Source: an uncultured Sutterella sp. (GTDB lineage: Bacteria; Pseudomonadota; Gammaproteobacteria; Burkholderiales; Burkholderiaceae_F). Taken from it: DNA of 20,910 bases. The DNA lies in assembly GCA_937943605.1 (NCBI GenBank), contig CALEAW010000058.1:1-20910 (forward strand). The letters are read 5' to 3'. Below, in pieces: positions 15,935 to 20,910 of the stretch; the first letter of the stretch is position 1; each line of letters begins with the position of its first letter. Both the position numbers and the translations under genes were made by a program. The notes beneath the pieces are model-generated. The model was not told where the DNA came from. It saw only the letters and a program-made list of their open reading frames with translations, and did no database searches.

Positions 15935-17146
15935 ATGAGTGAAACTCAGATCATTCTTATTGTGGCCGCCCTTGCGGTTATCGCTTTCTTCTTTTGGCGT
16001 TCTCTTCGTGAAGAACGTCGTTTGCGTGAGAGCCGTAAAACCCCTCTAAAACGTGAGACCTTTATTAAGGATGTTTTAAAGGAGGAAGAAGAACCTGTAC
16101 CTCGTCAAGAACCTCAGTTAGATACTGAGATGCCCAAGACCGATACGCCAGTGGGTGAGTCTGAACCAGCGATTGAGATGCAACCTGACGAACAGCCTTC
16201 TGATACTCCCCCTGTTTATGAAGAACTGGGGAAGAAAAAGATGGCTGAAATCAAAGGCGCTTTAGACGAAAGCGGCTTTATGAGTCGTCGTACGCTCGGT
16301 ACGAAGGAACCTCCGGTCGATCGTGGTATTCAGTGGATTCTTGATATTACGCCCTATGAAGGAAAGGTCTTCCCTTATGGCGCGATTGACTCATTGATTC
16401 GTCAGGTGAGCGAATTGTCGTTACCGTTACCTGTCAGTCTTTGGGCGAAGGCAAAGGATGACGGGCTTTACTATCAGGTTTACCCAGAGAACACGCTCGT
16501 TGGGGATGCGGTGCATTTGATTGCGACGCTTGTCGTTGCTAATCGTGCTGCTATGCTTGACGAAGTGATGGCATCGAGCTTCTTGCAGGTGCTCGAACAA
16601 GCGGCTGCGCAAAATGATGTCGATGTTCGTATGTCTGCTGATATGCCGCAGGTAATTGCGACTGCCGCGCAGATTTCTCGCTTCGTGTCTTATTACGACA
16701 AGATGCTTGAACTCAAGATTATCCCGTCAGCAGACAAGACGTTGACTTACGATGAACTTGTGAAGTTAGGCGAAACAGCGGGCTTTAAGAGCGGCAGTGC
16801 ACGACTAGAATACCGCATGGATCCTAAGTCGAGCGAACCGGTGATGACCCTTGAAACGGGCGCAGATGGCATGGCCTCTTTGCGTCTCGTGTTTGATGTG
16901 CCAATGGCGAGTCTCTCTCGAGGTGACTTAAAGCGTTTCTTCCAGCTTGCCAACCATTTTGCGAATCATTTAGACGGTGTGTGGGTCGATTGTGCGGGTA
17001 ATCGTATCGAAGCTTTGGGTGCCATGATGCTTCAGGATGAAATTGAAGCGCGCTCGCTACAGATGACGACGAGCGGTGTGCGTCCTGGTTCAGAACGCGC
17101 ACAGTTGCTCTTCTCACGTAGTGCCTGTCAAGCCAAAGTGGCTTAA
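15935..17146 (+). CDS. zipA: ZipA, FtsZ-binding membrane anchor of cell division
   Basis: ZipA tethers FtsZ filaments to the inner membrane early in septum formation. The 403-residue protein has the expected three parts. One N-terminal membrane helix (about 5-21) is followed by a basic stretch (RSLREERRLRESRK). A Pro/Glu-rich linker covers about 45-110. A globular C-terminal domain (about 130-395) begins IQWILDITPYEG and ends in the segment with FANHLDGVWVDCAGN. The sequence match to E. coli ZipA is loose, as is normal for this family. The position between smc and ligA, conserved in Burkholderiales, supports the call strongly. The ribosome site is weak (GGA about 11 nt upstream). It ends just before a terminator hairpin. 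Confidence 0.87.
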   Translation: MSETQIILIVAALAVIAFFFWRSLREERRLRESRKTPLKRETFIKDVLKEEEEPVPRQEPQLDTEMPKTDTPVGESEPAIEMQPDEQPSDTPPVYEELGKKKMAEIKGALDESGFMSRRTLGTKEPPVDRGIQWILDITPYEGKVFPYGAIDSLIRQVSELSLPLPVSLWAKAKDDGLYYQVYPENTLVGDAVHLIATLVVANRAAMLDEVMASSFLQVLEQAAAQNDVDVRMSADMPQVIATAAQISRFVSYYDKMLELKIIPSADKTLTYDELVKLGETAGFKSGSARLEYRMDPKSSEPVMTLETGADGMASLRLVFDVPMASLSRGDLKRFFQLANHFANHLDGVWVDCAGNRIEALGAMMLQDEIEARSLQMTTSGVRPGSERAQLLFSRSACQAKVA

Positions 17147-17167
17147 TCCCTCATCACTCTCATTTTT

Positions 17168-17205
17168 GCCCGCTGTGCTGACACGATGCAGACGGCGGGC
17201 TTTTT
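17168..17205 (+). terminator. Intrinsic terminator between zipA and ligA
   Basis: GCCCGC (17168-17173) pairs with GCGGGC (17195-17200), followed by five T (17201-17205); partial pairing (CTG/CAG) extends within the loop. It lies 22 nt after the zipA stop and its U tract ends only 12 nt before the ligA ATG. It may end the smc-zipA transcript or attenuate read-through into ligA. Confidence 0.75.
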
Positions 17206-17217
17206 GTAGAAAGCATC

Positions 17218-19458
17218 ATGACTGAAACCTCCCTTTTGGATGACGATTTTTCGGGTGAAGCCAAGGCAAAAGCCCTTGAACCCACGAAGGTGCCTGAGCG
17301 TATGCGTGAGCTCATTGCTTTAATTGAAAAGTGGGATCATGAGTACTATGTGTTGGATGCGCCGAGTGTCCCTGATGCGGAATATGACCGTACCTTCAAT
17401 GAGCTGAAGGCATTAGAAGCGCTTTATCCAGAGTTTAAAAATCCTGCAAGTCCGACGGCGCGTGTGGGTGGGGCTGTGCGTAGTGACTTGGCGAAAGTGA
17501 CGCACGCCGTGCCGATGCTTTCAATTCATACCGAAACAGACTTTTCGTCTGATGGGGCAATGGCTTTTGACCGACGCGTGCGTAGCGAATTAGGTTTGAC
17601 CGATGATGATCCTGCGGTCCACTACGACTGTGAACTGAAGTTTGACGGTTTAGCAGCTAATTTGCGTTACGAAAAAGGGGTATTGGTTCAAGCGGCCACC
17701 CGTGGTGACGGTCAAGTTGGCGAAGACGTCACGGCCAATGTACGTACGATTCGTTCGATCCCCTTAAAGCTTGAAGGGGATGTGCCCGATGTGCTCGAAG
17801 TGCGCGGCGAAGTGATCATGCATCGCGAGGATTTTGAGGCACTTAATCGCCGTCAAGCTGAACTCGGTCAAAAGTTGTTCGTGAACCCACGTAATGCCGC
17901 AGCAGGATCGTTACGTCAACTAGATCCGACGGTGACGGCAAAGCGCTCGTTACGTTTTTATGCCTACGCGTTGGGTGAGGTGTCTGGTGGCGCTTTTGCA
18001 CCCACGCAAACCGAAGTCTTGAATCGTCTTGAATCGTTGGGTTTCCCTGTTGCCAAACAACATAGTGCGGTGATGGGGCCAGAAGCTCTGGCGCGTTTTC
18101 ATGATGACATTGAAGCGTTTCGACCGACGTTGCCCTTTGACATTGACGGCGTGGTTTATAAGGTGGATGACCTTGAACTTCAAAAGCGTCTTGGGTTTAT
18201 TGCCCGTGAACCCCGATGGGCTTGTGCGCATAAATACCCGCCCGAAGAAGCGCTCACAATCTGTGAGGCGATCGATATTCAGGTGGGGCGTACGGGTAAG
18301 TTAACCCCTGTCGCACGCTTGAAGCCTGTTTTTGTGGGCGGCGTGACTGTTTCGAATGCGACGCTTCATAACGAAGACCATATTGCTGGTCTTGATTTAC
18401 GTGTGGGTGACACCGTGGTCGTGCGTCGTGCCGGGGATGTGATTCCTGAAGTCGTGCGTGTTTTGCATGAGCGTCGACCAGAGGGTACAGAACCCTTTGT
18501 GATGCCGTCAGTCTGCCCAGTTTGTGGGTCAGCCACCATTCGTGACGAAGAAGAAAAAGATACGCGCTGTACGGGTGGCCTTGTGTGCCCATCGCAGATG
18601 AAATTGTCGCTCGTACACTTTGCCTCTCGTCGTGCCATGGGGATTGATGGCTTGGGTGAAAAGATTGTGAATCTCTTGGTCGATGAAGGCCTAGTCAAGA
18701 GCCCAGCAGATATCTTTAGTCTGACGCACGAGGTGTTAATTGCTCCGACCTGTACGACTGTTGAGAGTGCTAAGCCTATTAAGCGCATGGGTCCAAAGGC
18801 AGCGTCCAATTTATTGGCGAATATCGCGAAGGCTAAAGAGACGACCTTTGCCCGATTTATTTTTGCCTTAGGGTGTCGTCATGTGGGTGAGGCGACTGCG
18901 TTGTCGCTTGCGCAACATTTCCGTACGCTTGATCGCCTTGAAGCGGCTGATGAAACGGCTTTGATGCAAGTCGATGATGTGGGTGAAATTATTGCGCAAA
19001 GTATTGTGGCCTTCTTTAAAGAGCCTCATAACCGCACTGTCATTGAGGCGCTGATTGCAGCTGGCGTCATGTGGCCAGCAGTTGAAGCTCCGACGGAAGG
19101 TACCACCTCTTTGGTGGCAGGCAAGACCTTTGTATTGACTGGGACGTTGCCGACGCTTTCGCGAGATGAAGCGAAAGACCTATTGATTGCCGCGGGCGCA
19201 AAAGTGTCTGGGTCTGTGAGTAAAAAGACCGACTTTGTGGTGGCGGGGACAGAGGCAGGTTCAAAGCTAGAAAAAGCGCAGACGTTGGGTATTCGTATCT
19301 TGGATGAAGAGGCTTTGATGGCAATGCTAAAGCCTAGCGCTGAGTCTTCCGACAGAATTGCGACGATGCCCCAAGAAACGGATCGTCAAGAAGCTGATAG
19401 CCAAAGAGAGGCTACTCAGGTTAAACCGCAAGCCCCTGAACAAGGGTCTCTCTTTTAA
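17218..19458 (+). CDS. ligA: NAD-dependent DNA ligase
   Basis: LigA seals nicks in replication and repair using NAD+. The 746-residue protein has all domains in order. The Ia domain has HEYYVLDAPSVPDAEYD (41-57) and the NTase domain has adenylated Lys141 in KFDG and TRGDGQVGEDVT (161-172). The OB fold follows. The zinc finger Cys433, Cys436, Cys451 and Cys457 have the same spacing as in E. coli LigA. Helix-hairpin-helix repeats and a BRCT domain (about 634-704) complete it. An unusual Gln/Glu-rich tail of about 40 residues follows and ends in QGSLF. The start is uncertain: ATG at 17218 has a poor ribosome site and gives a 28-residue extension before the conserved part; ATG at 17302 (GAAGG upstream) is an alternative. 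It begins a compact unit with the next two genes. Confidence 0.96.
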   Translation: MTETSLLDDDFSGEAKAKALEPTKVPERMRELIALIEKWDHEYYVLDAPSVPDAEYDRTFNELKALEALYPEFKNPASPTARVGGAVRSDLAKVTHAVPMLSIHTETDFSSDGAMAFDRRVRSELGLTDDDPAVHYDCELKFDGLAANLRYEKGVLVQAATRGDGQVGEDVTANVRTIRSIPLKLEGDVPDVLEVRGEVIMHREDFEALNRRQAELGQKLFVNPRNAAAGSLRQLDPTVTAKRSLRFYAYALGEVSGGAFAPTQTEVLNRLESLGFPVAKQHSAVMGPEALARFHDDIEAFRPTLPFDIDGVVYKVDDLELQKRLGFIAREPRWACAHKYPPEEALTICEAIDIQVGRTGKLTPVARLKPVFVGGVTVSNATLHNEDHIAGLDLRVGDTVVVRRAGDVIPEVVRVLHERRPEGTEPFVMPSVCPVCGSATIRDEEEKDTRCTGGLVCPSQMKLSLVHFASRRAMGIDGLGEKIVNLLVDEGLVKSPADIFSLTHEVLIAPTCTTVESAKPIKRMGPKAASNLLANIAKAKETTFARFIFALGCRHVGEATALSLAQHFRTLDRLEAADETALMQVDDVGEIIAQSIVAFFKEPHNRTVIEALIAAGVMWPAVEAPTEGTTSLVAGKTFVLTGTLPTLSRDEAKDLLIAAGAKVSGSVSKKTDFVVAGTEAGSKLEKAQTLGIRILDEEALMAMLKPSAESSDRIATMPQETDRQEADSQREATQVKPQAPEQGSLF

Positions 19459-19475
19459 GTTAGAAGGATGAAATC

Positions 19476-20222
19476 ATGCTCGCTTTGATTGGGGGTTCTG
19501 GCTTCACGAATGACGATGTGATCGAAAATCGTCGAGAAATCGTGATGGAGACGCCGTGGGGACAACCTTCTGCGCCAGTGATTGAAGGGACGTTAAGGGG
19601 AACGCCGATTCTCTTTTTGCGTCGACATGGCGTCAAGCACGAGTTTGCGCCTCATTGTGTGCCATCACGCGCCAACCTTTGGGCACTCAAAGAACTGGGT
19701 GTCTCTGGGGTGATTGCTGTGGGTACGGTTGGGGGTATTGCCTCTGATATGGGGCCAGGTCGTATTGCTGTGCCTGACCAACTCATTGATTACACTTGGG
19801 GTCGCGAAGTGTCGTATTACGATGACTTCGGAAAGTTTGGTATGAAGCACGTTGATATGACGTGGCCATTTGATCGTGCGTTGAGTCGAACGCTTCTTGA
19901 TGCGGCGGATCGTTTAAATAAAGATGTACGCCGAGAAGGCGTCTATGCCTGTACGCAAGGACCAAGACTTGAAACGGCCGCAGAAGTGCGTCGTATGCAA
20001 CGAGATGGTGCTGACATGATCGGGATGACGCTTTATCCAGAATGCGCGTTGGCGCGTGAAATCGATTTGCCTTATGCCGGGATCTGCGTATCAGTGAATC
20101 ACGCGGCAGGCATGGGTGACTGTGCTGACGAAATTGACTTTGCGTCGTTAGAGTCGTCGTTGCAAAAAGCGGTGAGTGGCGTGGTTGATATTGTGGCTGA
20201 AGCCATCAAGGAATTGAAATGA
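19476..20222 (+). CDS. S-methyl-5'-thioinosine phosphorylase (MTAP/PNP family)
   Basis: The 248-residue enzyme belongs to the purine nucleoside phosphorylase / methylthioadenosine phosphorylase family, which recycles the methylthio-nucleoside left over from polyamine synthesis. Phosphate and ribose site elements are GGSGF (6-10), RRHG (49-52), PHCVPSRANLWAL (59-71) and TQGPRLETAAE (160-170). The base-contact site reads VSVNHAAG with Asn208. Adenosine-specific MTAPs have Asp here (TDYD in the human enzyme), while 6-oxopurine enzymes have Asn. The same Asn-x-Ala-Ala-Gly pattern, as I recall it, is in the Pseudomonas methylthioinosine enzyme PA3004. Thioinosine is thus the likely substrate, which would require a separate MTA deaminase. 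AAGGA precedes the ATG, 17 nt after ligA. It overlaps def by ATGA. Confidence 0.88.
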   Translation: MLALIGGSGFTNDDVIENRREIVMETPWGQPSAPVIEGTLRGTPILFLRRHGVKHEFAPHCVPSRANLWALKELGVSGVIAVGTVGGIASDMGPGRIAVPDQLIDYTWGREVSYYDDFGKFGMKHVDMTWPFDRALSRTLLDAADRLNKDVRREGVYACTQGPRLETAAEVRRMQRDGADMIGMTLYPECALAREIDLPYAGICVSVNHAAGMGDCADEIDFASLESSLQKAVSGVVDIVAEAIKELK

Positions 20223-20734
20223 TCAGACCTGTGATGCGTATGGGCGAACCTGTCCTTATGCAAAAGGCACTGTCGGTTACCAACTTGGAGTCACCGGAAC
20301 TCCATCAGTTGGTAGCCGATATGTGGGATACGATGGACGCTGAAGGTGGTATTGGTATCGCTGCGCCTCAAATCGGTGTCTCTAAGCAAATCGTGTGTTT
20401 TGGTACGTATGAGAGTGAATGTGCAACGGGAGCTCTTCATGTGCCGCGCACGGTACTCATTAATCCTGTGATTGAACCCGTGGGTGAAGAAGTCATCGAA
20501 CACTGGGAAGGTTGTTTGTCGGTGCCAGGTTTGCGCGGTGTGGTGACGCGTCCCATCGCTGTGCACTATCGAGGATTCGATTTGGAAGGTAATGTGATTG
20601 AACATACGGTCGACGGATTACACGCGCGTGTGGTTCAACACGAATGCGATCATCTCAAAGGAATCCTTTATCCGATGCGTGTGACGGATTGGACAAAATT
20701 TGGCTATCAGGAGGTTTTCTTTAGGAAAAAGTGA
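20219..20734 (+). CDS. def: Peptide deformylase
   Basis: This metalloenzyme of 171 residues removes the N-formyl group from nascent proteins. All three family motifs are present: GGIGIAAPQ (43-51), EGCLS (97-101, metal ligand Cys99) and HECDH (141-145, ligands His141 and His145, catalytic Glu142). The length is normal. Its start codon overlaps the stop of the preceding phosphorylase (ATGA), so the two are translationally coupled. It is not beside fmt, the usual partner of the main def gene, so it may be a second deformylase. The rest of the genome would be needed to tell. It ends just before a small terminator. Confidence 0.95.
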   Translation: MIRPVMRMGEPVLMQKALSVTNLESPELHQLVADMWDTMDAEGGIGIAAPQIGVSKQIVCFGTYESECATGALHVPRTVLINPVIEPVGEEVIEHWEGCLSVPGLRGVVTRPIAVHYRGFDLEGNVIEHTVDGLHARVVQHECDHLKGILYPMRVTDWTKFGYQEVFFRKK

Positions 20735-20740
20735 GAGTAG

Positions 20741-20762
20741 ATACCGTGTTTACGGTATTTTG
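20741..20762 (+). terminator. Terminator after def
   Basis: ATACCGT (20741-20747) pairs perfectly with ACGGTAT (20752-20758) around a GTTT loop, followed by TTTGAG and more T. It starts 6 nt after the def stop and closes the ligA-phosphorylase-def unit. The stem is short (7 bp) but well placed. Confidence 0.7.
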
Positions 20763-20772
20763 AGTTTTGCTC

Positions 20773-20801
20773 TTGACAAATTCTAAAAAAAGGTATGTAA
20801 T
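20773..20801 (+). promoter_or_regulatory. Promoter P1 of a probable rRNA operon
   Basis: A perfect -35 TTGACA (20773-20778), a 17-nt A-rich spacer and -10 TGTAAT (20796-20801) make a near-consensus sigma70 promoter. A second strong promoter follows 72 nt downstream. Tandem strong promoters facing a boxA-like leader are typical of rRNA operons. Confidence 0.75.
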
Positions 20802-20811
20802 ACGAATCCTT

Positions 20812-20835
20812 CGTTGCGACGCTGAGTCGACAACG
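20812..20835 (+). repeat. Inverted repeat between the two tandem promoters
   Basis: CGTTG-CGAC (20812-20820) pairs with GTCG-A-CAACG (20826-20835) around GCTGA, with a single bulged A. It begins 11 nt after the P1 -10, so it would form at the 5' end of a P1 transcript, or act as a DNA-binding site upstream of P2. Confidence 0.4.
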
Positions 20836-20844
20836 AATTTATTT

Positions 20845-20873
20845 TTGACAAAGAATGTTTGATCTGATATGAT
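20845..20873 (+). promoter_or_regulatory. Promoter P2 of a probable rRNA operon
   Basis: Perfect TTGACA (20845-20850), a 17-nt spacer and TATGAT (20868-20873), one mismatch from consensus, preceded by an AT-rich stretch (AATTTATTT) that could be an UP element. It is the strongest promoter visible in the window. Confidence 0.82.
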
Positions 20874-20882
20874 TAACATTCT

Positions 20883-20910
20883 GTGCTTTACGAAGCACTG
20901 TTCTTTAAAA
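20883..20910 (+). promoter_or_regulatory. rRNA leader start with hairpin and boxA-like element
   Basis: A hairpin GTGCTT-TACG-AAGCAC (20883-20898) is followed by TGTTCTTTAAAA at the window edge. This resembles the boxA antitermination sequence (TGCTCTTTAACA) found just before 16S rRNA. The 16S gene itself would lie outside the window. Confidence 0.65.

Noticed and set aside
1..20910. Search for CRISPR arrays, insertion sequences, phage genes, toxin-antitoxin pairs and defence islands
   Set aside because: No repeated spacers, transposase, integrase, terminal repeats or accessory gene clusters are visible; all large genes are conserved housekeeping families.

Overview
The window is a stretch of bacterial chromosome that is almost entirely housekeeping genes. 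It holds fourteen complete protein genes, a possible 3' end of a fifteenth at the left edge, and what looks like the promoter region of an rRNA operon at the right edge. I see no insertion sequence, prophage, CRISPR array, tRNA or recognisable defence system. The gene order smc-zipA-ligA, the divergent rpsT/murJ pair and the use of SMC rather than MukB point to a betaproteobacterium (Burkholderiales). A DcuC-type anaerobic dicarboxylate carrier beside an isoaspartyl dipeptidase suggests an anaerobic or microaerobic, probably gut-associated lineage such as Sutterellaceae. That placement is inference from gene content; I could not run a phylogeny.

Left part (1-5,850): rpsT (S20, minus) and murJ (lipid II flippase, plus) diverge from a 372-bp spacer. 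murJ converges on a small acidic protein of unknown function (minus) across a shared bidirectional terminator. A two-gene minus-strand unit follows, dcuC-iadA, which would couple release of aspartate from isoaspartyl dipeptides to C4-dicarboxylate transport.

Middle (5,851-12,075), all minus strand: a methionine-type ABC binding lipoprotein (metQ) with no metN or metI beside it, then a stand-alone ornithine decarboxylase (speC). Next comes a prmB-yheS pair, a ribosomal protein L3 glutamine methyltransferase followed by an ABC-F translation-type ATPase. metQ, speC and yheS each end in a clear intrinsic terminator.

Right part (12,338-20,734), all plus strand: smc (condensin ATPase, TTG start), zipA (FtsZ anchor), ligA (NAD-dependent DNA ligase), an S-methyl-5'-thioinosine phosphorylase and a peptide deformylase. 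The last three are tightly packed, the final two overlapping by 4 nt. A terminator hairpin sits only 12 nt before ligA. After def come a terminator, two near-consensus sigma70 promoters in tandem, and a boxA-like sequence at the window edge, which is the usual layout just before 16S rRNA.

The most interesting details are small. They are a C-terminal QGSLF tail on LigA that resembles a beta-clamp-binding peptide, a hairpin touching the Shine-Dalgarno of dcuC, a GAAA-loop terminator-like hairpin in front of speC, and the terminator squeezed between zipA and ligA. I did not find a convincing new multi-gene system here.
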